NCBI RefSeq assembly: GCF_038967635.1
Contig: NZ_CP152413.1
Coordinates: 8,994,001 to 9,058,000, forward strand
DNA: 64,000 bases
Source of the DNA: Bradyrhizobium sp. B124
GTDB lineage: Bacteria > Pseudomonadota > Alphaproteobacteria > Rhizobiales > Xanthobacteraceae
Reading direction: 5' to 3'
Every line of letters starts with the position of its first letter. Positions within the stretch are counted from its first letter, which is position 1. A model generated the notes under the pieces. That model worked only from the letters and a program-made list of their open reading frames with translations. It had not been told where the DNA came from and searched no databases. Made by a program: the position numbers and the translations under genes. Positions 54,643-63,004 of the stretch are shown in pieces.

Positions 54643-55949
54643 CCGCGGGGCTCGTGATCTCTGCACCGGCATCTGGTGTCGGCAAGACGACGCTGACCCT
54701 GGCGCTGGCCCGCGCCTATCGCAATCGCGGGCTGACGGTGCAATGCCTCAAGAGCGGGCCGGACTATATCGATCCGGCCTTTCACGCGGTCGCAACCGGA
54801 CGCGCATCCGTCAACATCGACAGCTGGGCGATGGCATCAGACGCGATCGCGCATCTGGCGGGCCGTGGTGCGGACGCCGATCTCGTGCTGGCCGAAGGCT
54901 CGATGGGATTGTTTGACGGCGTCGCAACGCGCGGCGTCTCGGGTACCGGCGCCACCGCCGATATTGCCGAGATGATGGGATGGCCGGTGCTGCTGGTGAT
55001 CGACCCCTCCGGCCAGGCACAGACCGCGGCGGCAGTGGCGGCGGGATTGCGCGATTTTCGCGCCGGCGTGCGGCTCGCGGGTGTCGTTCTTAACCGTGTC
55101 GCCAGTGCGCGGCACGAAGCGCTGGTGCGCAGTGCCATGGCCGGCGCGGGCATTCCGGTATTGGGTGCGCTGCCCCGTCACGCCGAGATCGCCTTGCCCA
55201 AGCGTCATCTCGGTTTGGTGCAGGCCGAAGAGCAGGTTCAGATCGATGGCTTGATCGACGAGGCCGCGCGCTTCGTCGTCGAGCATGTCGATCTCGACGC
55301 CGTGCTGCAATCGGCGCGCCCCTGGTCGCCGCAATCGGCCGCGCGCCGCCTCGACATCACACCGCCCGGCCAACGCATTGCGCTCGCGCGCGACGCCGCG
55401 TTCTCCTTCGTGTACCCGCATACGCTGGAAGCCTGGCGCGCGGCCGGCGCCGAGATCGTAACGTTCTCGCCGCTCGCCGACGAAGGCCCCGACGTGGACG
55501 CCGATGTGTGCTGGCTGCCCGGCGGCTATCCCGAGCTGCATGCCGCGCGGCTTGCTTCCAACACGCGATTTCTTGGGCAATTGCGCGCCTTTGCCGAGGC
55601 GAAGCCGGTGCATGGCGAGTGCGGGGGTTACATGGTGTTGGGCACCGCGTTGACCGATGCAGAAGGCGTGCACCATGAGATGGCGGGATTGCTCGGTCTT
55701 GAGACCAGCTATGCCAAGCGGCGCATGCATCTCGGCTACCGGCTCGCCGAGCTCGCCGCGGCGATGCCCGGGCACGGTCCCGGCGCACGCCTGCGCGGCC
55801 ACGAGTTTCATTACTCGACGATCATCGCGCAGCCGGACGCGCCGCTCGCGGTGGTGCGCGATGCGACCGGCGCGATCGTGGCCGAAACCGGATCGCGGCG
55901 GGACAATGCAACGGGTACATTCTTCCATCTGATTGCGGAGGACCGGTGA
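54639..55949 (+). CDS. cobB: Hydrogenobyrinic acid a,c-diamide synthase CobB
   Basis: A 436-residue glutamine-dependent amidotransferase for the a and c side chains. The N-terminal ATP domain has [20 protein letters not shown] and [12 protein letters not shown]. The glutaminase domain has the nucleophile cysteine in [12 protein letters not shown] and histidine in GHEFHYST. Its product is the substrate for cobalt insertion in the aerobic route. It overlaps cobM and cobA by 4 bases each. Confidence 0.95.
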   Translation: MTAGLVISAPASGVGKTTLTLALARAYRNRGLTVQCLKSGPDYIDPAFHAVATGRASVNIDSWAMASDAIAHLAGRGADADLVLAEGSMGLFDGVATRGVSGTGATADIAEMMGWPVLLVIDPSGQAQTAAAVAAGLRDFRAGVRLAGVVLNRVASARHEALVRSAMAGAGIPVLGALPRHAEIALPKRHLGLVQAEEQVQIDGLIDEAARFVVEHVDLDAVLQSARPWSPQSAARRLDITPPGQRIALARDAAFSFVYPHTLEAWRAAGAEIVTFSPLADEGPDVDADVCWLPGGYPELHAARLASNTRFLGQLRAFAEAKPVHGECGGYMVLGTALTDAEGVHHEMAGLLGLETSYAKRRMHLGYRLAELAAAMPGHGPGARLRGHEFHYSTIIAQPDAPLAVVRDATGAIVAETGSRRDNATGTFFHLIAEDR

Positions 55950-56674
55950 GCGGATTCGTTTCCTTCGTGTCGGCCGGCCCCGGCGATCCCGAATTCCTGA
56001 CCATGAAGGGAGCCGCGCGGCTGCGCGAGGCCGACGTGGTGCTCTATGATGACCTTGCCTCGGGCGCGATCCTCGATCTCGCGCGCTCCGGCGCCAATCT
56101 TGTCGCGGTCGGCAAACGCGCCGGCCGTCTCTCGGCGAAGCAGCATCATGTCAGCCGGCTGCTGGTCGACTACGCGGCGGCGGGCGTGCGCGTGGTGCGC
56201 CTGAAATCCGGTGACGCCGGCATCTTTGGACGGCTCGAGGAGGAGATCGAGGCGTTGCGCGCGGCCGGCATCGGCTACGAGATCATTCCCGGCGTGACCT
56301 CGGCCTCGGTCGCCGCGGCGCAGGCCGGCATTCCGCTGACGCGGCGGCTGACCTCGCGCCGGGTCCAGTTCGTGACCGGCGCCGATGTGACAGGCGAGTT
56401 GCCCGCGGATTTGAATTGGGCGGCGCTGGCCGATCCGGAAGCGACCACTGTCGTCTATATGGGCCGGCGCACCTTTCCGGCCTTGGCCGCAAGGCTGATC
56501 GCACATGGCCTCGCTCCCGAGACGCCTGCGCTGTTGGCGGAGTCGCTCGGCCACGCCGACGAGCGGCTTGTCCGCACCACGATCGCAGAGCTCGCCGAAC
56601 GGCTCACGCATGCAGGCGCTGCCACGGCGGCTGCCGTCATTCTGTTCGGTTCGCTGGCGCCGGAGCAAGGTTGA
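55946..56674 (+). CDS. cobA: Uroporphyrinogen-III C-methyltransferase CobA
   Basis: A 242-residue SAM-dependent enzyme that methylates C2 and C7 to make precorrin-2, the entry to the corrin branch. FVSAGPGDPEFLTMKGAARL, YDDLASGAIL, RLKSGDAGIFGRLEEE and IIPGVTSASVAAAQAGIPLTRR are the SUMT signatures. No siroheme-synthase fusion is present, so it is dedicated to cobalamin. The start is GTG at 55946, overlapping the cobB stop. Confidence 0.94.
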   Translation: MSGFVSFVSAGPGDPEFLTMKGAARLREADVVLYDDLASGAILDLARSGANLVAVGKRAGRLSAKQHHVSRLLVDYAAAGVRVVRLKSGDAGIFGRLEEEIEALRAAGIGYEIIPGVTSASVAAAQAGIPLTRRLTSRRVQFVTGADVTGELPADLNWAALADPEATTVVYMGRRTFPALAARLIAHGLAPETPALLAESLGHADERLVRTTIAELAERLTHAGAATAAAVILFGSLAPEQG

Positions 56675-56681
56675 TACGGCC

Positions 56682-57431
56682 ATGTTGATGCTTTCGCTGA
56701 TCGGTATCGGATGTGGCGATCCGCAGCAGCTCACGCTTGCTGCGATCGCCGCCATCAATGCCGCCGACATGGTCCTGATCCCACGCAAGGGGACCGCGAA
56801 GTCGGACCTCGCCGACTTGCGCCGAACGATCTGCGCGGAGGCGTTGAACAACGACCGCACGCGCATTGCCGAATTCGACCTGCCGATGCGTGACGCCGGC
56901 GAGGCGGACTATCGCAAGGGCGTCGACGATTGGCACGATGCGGTCGCTGCGACCTGGTCACAGGAAATCGCGCGCCATCTCGGCGGCGAGGGCCGCGTCG
57001 CCCTGCTGATCTGGGGCGATCCCTCGCTCTACGATTCGAGCCTGCGGATCGCGCAACGGCTCGATCCGTTGCCATCGATCGAGGTGATCCCGGGCATCAC
57101 GTCGATCCAGGCGCTGTGCGCGGCGCATGCGCTGCCGCTCAACGAGATCGGCGAGCCGTTCCTGGTCACGACCGGCCGGCGGCTCCGCGAGGCCGGTTGG
57201 CCCTCCGGCGTCGACACCATCGTCGTGATGCTCGACGGCGGCGCCGCATTCGAGACGCTGGATCCGGAGGGCTTAAAGATCTGGTGGGGCGCCTATCTCG
57301 GCATGCCCGATCAGATCCTCATGGCGGGGGAGTTGGCCGAGGCGGGCCCTCGCATCGTCGCCGCGCGCCGCGATGCGCGGGAGCGGCACGGCTGGATCAT
57401 GGACAGCTACGTCCTCAAGCGGCGATCGTGA
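56682..57431 (+). CDS. cobF: Precorrin-6A synthase (deacetylating) CobF
   Basis: A 249-residue tetrapyrrole methylase that methylates C1 and releases acetate. LSLIGIGCGDPQQLTLAAI, DMVLIPRKGTAKSDLADLR, LLIWGDPSLYDSSLRIA and VIPGITSIQALCAAHALPLN are CobF features. CobF occurs only in the aerobic pathway. It follows cobA after 7 bases and ends the operon. An alternative ATG lies two codons downstream. Confidence 0.93.
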   Translation: MLMLSLIGIGCGDPQQLTLAAIAAINAADMVLIPRKGTAKSDLADLRRTICAEALNNDRTRIAEFDLPMRDAGEADYRKGVDDWHDAVAATWSQEIARHLGGEGRVALLIWGDPSLYDSSLRIAQRLDPLPSIEVIPGITSIQALCAAHALPLNEIGEPFLVTTGRRLREAGWPSGVDTIVVMLDGGAAFETLDPEGLKIWWGAYLGMPDQILMAGELAEAGPRIVAARRDARERHGWIMDSYVLKRRS

Positions 57432-57468
57432 TCGAGGGATTGCGTCGGCCGTCCACGCAGCGGGGCGG

Positions 57469-57663
57469 TTATCCGGTCTTCAACCCGCGAATCGAGGGTT
57501 GGATCGTCAGGCGGTAGGCCACGAGCGTGTCGCCATCGAACTGCTCGAGGGTTGTGTCGCAGACGGGGCAGCGATACTCGCCCTTGCTTCCCGATCCGGA
57601 TGCCAGCTCAAGGCGCCGGAATCCAGCCCCGCAGCGCGGACACGTGACGTCGTCCTTCTTCAT
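57469..57663 (-). CDS. Small zinc-ribbon protein
   Basis: A 64-residue protein with two CxxC knuckles, Cys8/Cys11 (CPRCG) and Cys32/Cys35 (CPVCD), separated by 20 residues, which is enough for a zinc ribbon. No other domain is visible. ATG at 57663 is preferred; a longer frame to 57729 adds hydrophobic residues of unlikely sense. Function unknown; convergent with cobF. Confidence 0.72.
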   Translation of the reverse strand: MKKDDVTCPRCGAGFRRLELASGSGSKGEYRCPVCDTTLEQFDGDTLVAYRLTIQPSIRGLKTG

Positions 57664-58017
57664 CAACTCACCCCAGAACAACACCGGCGGTATTTTGTAA
57701 CCTAGACCGCACGGCAGAACTATGGTCATGGCCGGGAGAGCGACCGATCATTCCTGCATGGCAACGCCGATGCGATCGAGATCGAACATCCGGGGTCGCC
57801 AGTCCGATCCCGCACAGGAACGGACCGGCAACTGCGACGCATTCCGCAAACTCAGCAACAGCTTATGGCGTGGCGTCGAAGCACGATCCGACTTCGCCCG
57901 CACCGCAACAATGGCTGCGATGTCGCGACGCCCGCGGTCTCCCGGTCCCCGATCAACGCGCGATCGCCGGCGAAACGCAGGGTTCGCCGGCGATCCATCG
58001 CCATCGGCGGACGTCAC
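57664..58017. other. Gene-free stretch
   Basis: About 350 bases between the zinc-ribbon gene and the RclC-like gene. Short open frames exist on both strands but have no recognisable motif, no good ribosome site and arginine/proline-rich composition typical of chance frames in GC-rich DNA. Nothing supported was seen here. Confidence 0.5.
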
Positions 58018-58524
58018 CTATCGCCGCGTCAGGCGAACCACGTCCTGCCTCAGCAGGTAGAGCGACACGGCGAGCAGAACGACGTCCTTCATCAGGAAGG
58101 GCACGTTGCCGGTCATTGCAGGGAAGCCTCCTGCGGCAACGTCCCAACCATCAGGCATGAACGGGATGATGGTGACGGTCGCGATGAAGGTGCCGGTCGA
58201 GCCGAGGGCGCCGAGCACGCCGAGGCGCTTGTCCCAGAAGCCCGCCAGCAGCAGCGAACCGAACGTCCACTCCGAGGCGCCGAGGAAGTAGCTGGCGCCG
58301 GCATGGCCGAAGACTGGATACAGCCACCAGATCAGCGGCCCGTTGCTGATGAACGGGACCAGCCGTTCGAATTCGTACGGAAACCACTTCTGGTAACCGA
58401 AGAACAGGAACATGATCACCATCGCGGCGCGGACGACGTGGTAGTCGAGATCATCCGCGAGCAGGCCCGACCTGTAGAGTGCGCGGACAAGCGGATTCTG
58501 TGTGGTGTTGGTAAGCGTGGTCAT
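58018..58524 (-). CDS. DUF417 (YkgB/RclC-like) inner-membrane protein
   Basis: A 168-residue membrane protein with about four hydrophobic segments. RAAMVIMFLFFGYQKWFPYE then LVPFISNGPLIWWLYPVFG is the DUF417 signature shared with E. coli RclC, part of the response to reactive chlorine. AAGGGATC precedes the ATG at 58524. It follows the AhpD-like gene by 31 bases and is probably in its operon, under the divergent AraC regulator. Confidence 0.87.
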   Translation of the reverse strand: MTTLTNTTQNPLVRALYRSGLLADDLDYHVVRAAMVIMFLFFGYQKWFPYEFERLVPFISNGPLIWWLYPVFGHAGASYFLGASEWTFGSLLLAGFWDKRLGVLGALGSTGTFIATVTIIPFMPDGWDVAAGGFPAMTGNVPFLMKDVVLLAVSLYLLRQDVVRLTRR

Positions 58525-58555
58525 GGTCGTGATCCCTTTGTGTGGCGCGGTCGCA

Positions 58556-59092
58556 CTAGGCGACCGCGGGGAAGTCGATGTCGGTGTCGTTGATGCGGTT
58601 GAAGACGTTGGTGAAGACGATGGTCGCGAACGCCAGGCTGATCTCGACCAGCTGCGCGTCGCTGTAGCCGGCGGCCTTGATCGCGGCGAAATCCGCGTCG
58701 CTGACGGTGCCGCTCGACTGCGCGAGCTTACGGACGAAATGCACCAGCGCATCGCGCTTGGCGTCACCGGTCGGCGCGCCGTCGCGGATCTGCTTGAGGA
58801 CGTCCGCGTTCACGCCGGCGAGCCTGGCGAGATGGGAATGCGCGGCGACACAGTAGTCGCAGCCGCCGGCGGCGCTGATGACGAGCTTGATGATCTCCCG
58901 ATCGCGCTTGGAAAGGCTTCCGCCGGCGAGCACCGCATCGGCGGCGAGCATCGACTTGAGCGCGGCCGGGCCGTGGGCGGCGATCGCCGCGTAGGCGTTC
59001 GGGACGCTGCCGGCCGCCTTCTTGATCTGGGCGTAGATCTGGCCTGACGGGCCGGTATCGGTTTCGAGATTGGGGACTGAGAGACGGGACAT
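58556..59092 (-). CDS. Carboxymuconolactone decarboxylase/AhpD-like protein
   Basis: A 178-residue protein with the AhpD-type active site: Cys78 and Cys81 (CDYC) with His85 in CDYCVAAHSHLARLAG, which works as a peroxidase-type dithiol. LSKRDREIIKLVIS precedes it, as in the uncharacterised peroxidase-related family. AAGGAG lies before the ATG at 59092. It is divergent from the RclR-like regulator and probably detoxifies peroxides or reactive chlorine/electrophiles. Confidence 0.87.
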   Translation of the reverse strand: MSRLSVPNLETDTGPSGQIYAQIKKAAGSVPNAYAAIAAHGPAALKSMLAADAVLAGGSLSKRDREIIKLVISAAGGCDYCVAAHSHLARLAGVNADVLKQIRDGAPTGDAKRDALVHFVRKLAQSSGTVSDADFAAIKAAGYSDAQLVEISLAFATIVFTNVFNRINDTDIDFPAVA

Positions 59093-59151
59093 GGTGGCAC
59101 TCCTTGTTGGGGTTGGTGAACGATTGCGGAGTGACAATAGGATCGAGATGT

Positions 59152-59197
59152 GAGACATTGAATGTCGATTAGGCGCACATATATGCTCAATCGTCTC
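59152..59197. promoter_or_regulatory. Operator-like repeats between the AhpD-like and AraC genes
   Basis: A 13-bp palindrome GACATTGAATGTC (59154-59166) overlaps the left arm of a wider inverted repeat, GAGACATTGA (59152-59161) with TCAATCGTCTC (59187-59197), which pairs apart from one extra C. It lies 26 bp before the AraC start and is the likely control site for both directions. Confidence 0.5.
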
Positions 59198-59222
59198 AAT
59201 CCGGTCGCTTTGGGGGACTGCC

Positions 59223-60209
59223 ATGGATTGGCTCAGCCGGCTGTTCGCGATGATGCCGGTGCGTGGGCGGCTCGATCTGCGTTGCAGCTACAGCGTGCCC
59301 TGGCGCATCGACCAGGGGCCGGGCGCGTCCAACGAGATCCCCTATCATGCGGTGCTTGCCGGCTCGGCGATCCTGGACGATCCCGCAGGCGGTCGGCCGT
59401 TGCTGCTGAAGACCGGCGACATTCTCCTGCTGCCAGGCAACCCGCGACACGTGATGCATGACGGCAGCGGGGCGGCACCGCTGCCGGCGCGCAACCGGGC
59501 GGCACAGAATTTCACGATCAGCGAAAACCTGGGTTCGGACGAACGGCTTGATTTGCTGTGCGGACACTTCGCGATTGCACCCCCGCACGACCGTCTGCTG
59601 CGCACCTATCTTCCGCCGCGTCTTGTCGTGCATGCCGGCCCGCGCACGGGAAAGGGAACGGCCGCACAGCTCGCCGGGCTCGTGTCCCTGATGCGCAGCG
59701 AAACGGCCGACGATCATCTCGGCGGCCGCGCCATGCTGGACGCGTTGTCCACGGCGATGTTTGCGCTTGTGCTGCGGCTTGCGAGTGAGACCGATGACAG
59801 GTCACACGGTCTGCTTGCACTGGTCGGCGATCCCCGCCTTGCGCCGGCGGTGGCGGCCATGTTCAACCAGCCTGCGCGCGCATGGTCGCTGCCGGAGCTG
59901 GCGCGTCTCTGCAACATGTCGCGCGCCACGCTTGCACGGCAGTTCCAGGAGAAGCTTGGGCGATCGGCCAGCGATCTGCTTACCGATATCAGGATGACGC
60001 TTGCGGCGAACGAGTTAAAGAGATCGTCGCGTTCGACCGGCGCCGTTGCGGAGATGGTCGGCTACCAGTCCGAGGCCGCCTTTCAGCGCGCCTTCAAGAG
60101 CCATATGGGCGTGACGCCGGCGCAGTGGCGAAAGGTGCAACCGTCAGAGCCGGATGCTGTGGCGAGTGTCGCCGCACCGGGTGATCCGGAACGCGCCGCA
60201 CAAGCTTGA
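59223..60209 (+). CDS. AraC family regulator, RclR-like
   Basis: A 328-residue regulator. The N-terminal cupin-like sensor domain starts MDWLSRLFAM, contains Cys21 and Cys113 (DLLCGHFA), and includes TGDILLLPGNPRHVMHDGSG. The C-terminal AraC DNA-binding domain has WSLPELARLCNMSRATLARQF and a second HTH ending VGYQSEAAFQRAFKSHMGVTP. E. coli RclR senses hypochlorous acid through Cys21 and Cys89; here the first cysteine has the same position and the second the equivalent context. GGGGGACTGCC precedes the ATG. Confidence 0.88.
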   Translation: MDWLSRLFAMMPVRGRLDLRCSYSVPWRIDQGPGASNEIPYHAVLAGSAILDDPAGGRPLLLKTGDILLLPGNPRHVMHDGSGAAPLPARNRAAQNFTISENLGSDERLDLLCGHFAIAPPHDRLLRTYLPPRLVVHAGPRTGKGTAAQLAGLVSLMRSETADDHLGGRAMLDALSTAMFALVLRLASETDDRSHGLLALVGDPRLAPAVAAMFNQPARAWSLPELARLCNMSRATLARQFQEKLGRSASDLLTDIRMTLAANELKRSSRSTGAVAEMVGYQSEAAFQRAFKSHMGVTPAQWRKVQPSEPDAVASVAAPGDPERAAQA

Positions 60210-60222
60210 CCCACGTCGGGCA

Positions 60223-60251
60223 GCGGCCGATGGGCGATCGCCACCGGCCGC
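60223..60251. terminator. Hairpin between convergent genes
   Basis: GCGGCCG (60223-60229) pairs with CGGCCGC (60245-60251), with an inner palindrome GGCGATCGCC. It sits in the 53 bases between the AraC stop and the peroxiredoxin-like stop. No T-run. Confidence 0.4.
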
Positions 60252-60262
60252 ACTGCGCGCTG

Positions 60263-60937
60263 TCATGCCTTGACGGCGGCGGCTTGCTGGAGAACTGCGA
60301 TCATGTCCTCGGGCTCCGGGCGGCGGGTATAGTCGGGGTTCACCTCCGAGTAGAGGATCACGCCGTCCTGTCCGATGACGTAGCGGGCCGGCATCGGCAA
60401 CGTCCAGCTCGGATCGTCGTTGAAGGTCGGCAGATCGTTCTTCAGCTGCTTGTAGAGCTCGACCAGATAGTCGGGCAGACGGAAGCGCAGTCCGAAGACG
60501 TCGCCGATCTGGCCCTTCGCGTCGGACAGGATCGGGAAGGAGAGCTTGTTCTGGCGCACCGACTTCCGGCTGTTCGGCGCGGTCTGCGGCGAGATCGCGA
60601 CCAGCGACGCGCCGTATTTGTCGAATTCCGGCTTGGCGGCTTCGAGCGCTTGCAGCTCCATGTTGCAATACGGGCACCAGACGCCGCGGTAGAAGCTGAG
60701 CACCAGCGGACCGCGGTTCAGCAGGTCGGCCGAGTTGACGACATTGCCGTCGGGATCCCGGAGCGAGAAAGCAGGGGCGACATCGCCCGCCTTTTTGGCG
60801 CGCTGGGCGGCACCGGATGCGATCAGCTCCGCGGTGGCGCGGTGCATGATCTCGATGACGGCTGGCGGAACGTTGTAGGGCGGCTTTCCGGCTTCGAAAT
60901 CGGCCTTGAAAGCGTCGAGCTTGGCTTGCAGCGACAT
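60263..60937 (-). CDS. Peroxiredoxin-like (AhpC/TSA) family protein
   Basis: A 224-residue thiol peroxidase-like protein. The active-site motif SFYRGVWCPYCNMELQ has Cys88 and Cys91 in a CxxC arrangement, as in the peroxiredoxin-like group, preceded by the A-x-x-F-x-L core (GDVAPAFSLRDPDG). AAAGGAGAACC lies before the ATG. It is close to the RclR-like/AhpD-like pair, making this a small oxidative-stress neighbourhood. It probably reduces organic peroxides with a thiol donor. Confidence 0.9.
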   Translation of the reverse strand: MSLQAKLDAFKADFEAGKPPYNVPPAVIEIMHRATAELIASGAAQRAKKAGDVAPAFSLRDPDGNVVNSADLLNRGPLVLSFYRGVWCPYCNMELQALEAAKPEFDKYGASLVAISPQTAPNSRKSVRQNKLSFPILSDAKGQIGDVFGLRFRLPDYLVELYKQLKNDLPTFNDDPSWTLPMPARYVIGQDGVILYSEVNPDYTRRPEPEDMIAVLQQAAAVKA

Positions 60938-61102
60938 GGCGGTTCTCCTTTGCTTCTGCGTGGTGGACGGCAGCGCCGTCCGTTTGTTGAAATCACACGC
61001 AGGAAGCTAACGGAGATGGCCGCGCAGGGTAGCGCTGCCGCTGGACTAGCGCTTATTCCTGGCCGGAATAGGCGCGAACTGCTTCAACCGGCGGATGACG
61101 CG

Positions 61103-61981
61103 TCATGCATTGAAGCTGCGCTCGAAGAAGTTCACGAATGCGCGGGCCTTGGCAGTCGCGGCGCGCCCGGTCGGAAGCACGGCCCAGAGATCGAGCGCGG
61201 GCAGGCTCCACTCCGGCAGGACCGCACGCACCGTGCCCGCTTTCAGTTCGGGGGTGAACATCCACTCCGAGGCGATCGCGAGCCCGGCATCGGCGAGCAC
61301 CGCAGCCCGGACGCCTTCGGCCGCGGTGACCCGCAACCGGCTCCGCACCGTGACGGCAAGTTCGGTGCTCTCGCGTTGAAAGGACCACACGCTGCCCTCG
61401 CGGAGATAAACGACGGCCTGGTGCCGGCTCAATTCGCTCGGCGCGGCCGGCGTGCCGGCGCGGTCGAAATAGGCCGGCGTGCCCAGTACGAGGCGCTTGC
61501 ATCTGGCGACACGGTGGGCGGTCAGCGCCGAATCCGTCATCTTGCCCATCCGCAGTGCGACGTCGATGCCTTCCTGCACGAGATCGATCTGGCGGTCGTC
61601 GAGCGCGACTTCGAGCTCCAGCTCCGGGTGCTGCGCGAGAAACTTCGGCAACATCGGAATGAGATGGATGCGGGCGAAGGTGACGGCGGCGCAGACCCGC
61701 AATCGGCCCTTGAGGCCGGCTCCGGCGCCGCGCGCCGCGATCTCGGCCTCGGCCGCCTCTTCAAGCGCGCGCCTGGCGCGCTCGAGATAGCCGAGCCCCG
61801 CTTCGGTCGGGGTGAGGCCATGGGTCGAACGCGTGAGCAGCTTGACCCCGAGAAATTCCTCGAGCTGCGCGACCGATTTCGAGACTGCCGGCTGGCCGAC
61901 CCGGAGCTGTCGCGCCGCTCCGGAGAACGAGCCGGTCTCGACCACCCGCACGAACGTCTCCATCGCCGCCAGACGATCCAT
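61103..61981 (-). CDS. LysR family transcriptional regulator
   Basis: A 292-residue LysR protein of the CrgA/DsdC-like group often annotated near quinone and redox genes. The HTH is ETFVRVVETGSFSGAARQL then RVGQPAVSKSVAQLEE (about residues 8-45), followed by LGVKLLTRSTHGLTPTEAG. It lies 165 bp upstream of the peroxiredoxin-like gene on the same strand and could regulate it. The effector is unknown. Confidence 0.88.
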   Translation of the reverse strand: MDRLAAMETFVRVVETGSFSGAARQLRVGQPAVSKSVAQLEEFLGVKLLTRSTHGLTPTEAGLGYLERARRALEEAAEAEIAARGAGAGLKGRLRVCAAVTFARIHLIPMLPKFLAQHPELELEVALDDRQIDLVQEGIDVALRMGKMTDSALTAHRVARCKRLVLGTPAYFDRAGTPAAPSELSRHQAVVYLREGSVWSFQRESTELAVTVRSRLRVTAAEGVRAAVLADAGLAIASEWMFTPELKAGTVRAVLPEWSLPALDLWAVLPTGRAATAKARAFVNFFERSFNA

Positions 61982-62077
61982 GGCTATTCTCCGCAGGAAT
62001 GAGCGATCATGCCCATCCTGTCACGGTCCGAGGCGATTGGCCATTTCCAGACGTGCGCCGGCAGTGGAGCCGGCAGG

Positions 62078-63004
62078 CTACGACTTGCGATGCCTCGCAT
62101 TGACCGCGATCGCGGCGGCGGCGGTGCGGTTCTCGACGCCGAGCTTGGCGTAGATCTGCTCGAGGTGCTTGTCGACGGTGCGCGGGCTTAAGCCCAGGAT
62201 CTGCGCGATGTCGCGGTTGGTCTTGCCCTTGGAGAGCCAGGACAGCACCTCGCCCTCGCGGGTGGTCAGGCCGAGCTCGCTGGAGAACTCGGCCGGCATG
62301 TCGCCACTGGTGTCCTTGGCCAGCCGCAGCAGGAATTCGTTGGGCCCGAGCTTGCCCATGAACTGCAGGCGAAGCTGCTCGCTGCCGGGGAATGGCGCCA
62401 CCGTTGCGGTCTTCCCTCCGGCTTTGCCCTTCTGCGCCTGTTCAAGCCATTGCGGCATCGGCTCCGGCAGCACGAAATTGTCGGCAGCGTCGGCGAGCGT
62501 ATCCGACAGCAGCCGCTGTGCCTGCGGCGTCGCCCACAGCAGCGCGCCTGAGCTGTTGACCGCGAGCAGATAGCGGCCGGAGACGTCCAGCGCGGCGCGG
62601 GCGCTCTGCGTCATCCGCGCATTGGCGAGATGCACCCGGATGCGCGCCAGCATTTCCTCGACCACGATCGGCTTCGTGACATAGTCGACGCCGCCGGCCT
62701 CCAGCCCGCGCACGATGTGCTCGGTTTCGGCCAGCCCCGTCATGAAGATGATCGGGACGCCGTCGAGCCCGGCGTCGCGCTTCAGCCGCCGGCAGGTCTC
62801 AAAACCGTCCATGCCGGGCATCACGGCATCGAGCAGCACGATATCGGGCGTGATCTGGTCGACGATGCGCATCGCGGAGGCGCCGTCGAGTGCGACCATC
62901 ACGGTCATGCCGGCGCCGTCGAGCGCGTCGGTCAGCAGGCGCAACGTCTCGGGCGAGTCGTCGACGACGAGCGCGACGTCGCGCTTTCGCTGTTCAATGG
63001 TCAT
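62078..63004 (-). CDS. Response regulator with LuxR-type DNA-binding domain
   Basis: A 308-residue regulator. The receiver domain (residues 9-125) has Asp15/Asp16, the phosphoacceptor Asp59 in VLLDAVMPGMDG and Lys111. A PAS-like middle region (about 135-230) includes LLAVNSSGALLWATPQAQ. The C-terminal LuxR/GerE HTH reads LTTREGEVLSWLSKGKTNRD then IAQILGLSPRTVDKHLEQIY. It overlaps the kinase gene at 62994 by 11 bases, so the two form a coupled two-component system. Confidence 0.9.
   Translation of the reverse strand: MTIEQRKRDVALVVDDSPETLRLLTDALDGAGMTVMVALDGASAMRIVDQITPDIVLLDAVMPGMDGFETCRRLKRDAGLDGVPIIFMTGLAETEHIVRGLEAGGVDYVTKPIVVEEMLARIRVHLANARMTQSARAALDVSGRYLLAVNSSGALLWATPQAQRLLSDTLADAADNFVLPEPMPQWLEQAQKGKAGGKTATVAPFPGSEQLRLQFMGKLGPNEFLLRLAKDTSGDMPAEFSSELGLTTREGEVLSWLSKGKTNRDIAQILGLSPRTVDKHLEQIYAKLGVENRTAAAAIAVNARHRKS

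Noticed and set aside
57722-58060. Overlapping frames of about 90-110 codons downstream of the zinc-ribbon gene
   Set aside because: Arginine/proline-rich, no motif, and mutually overlapping on both strands.
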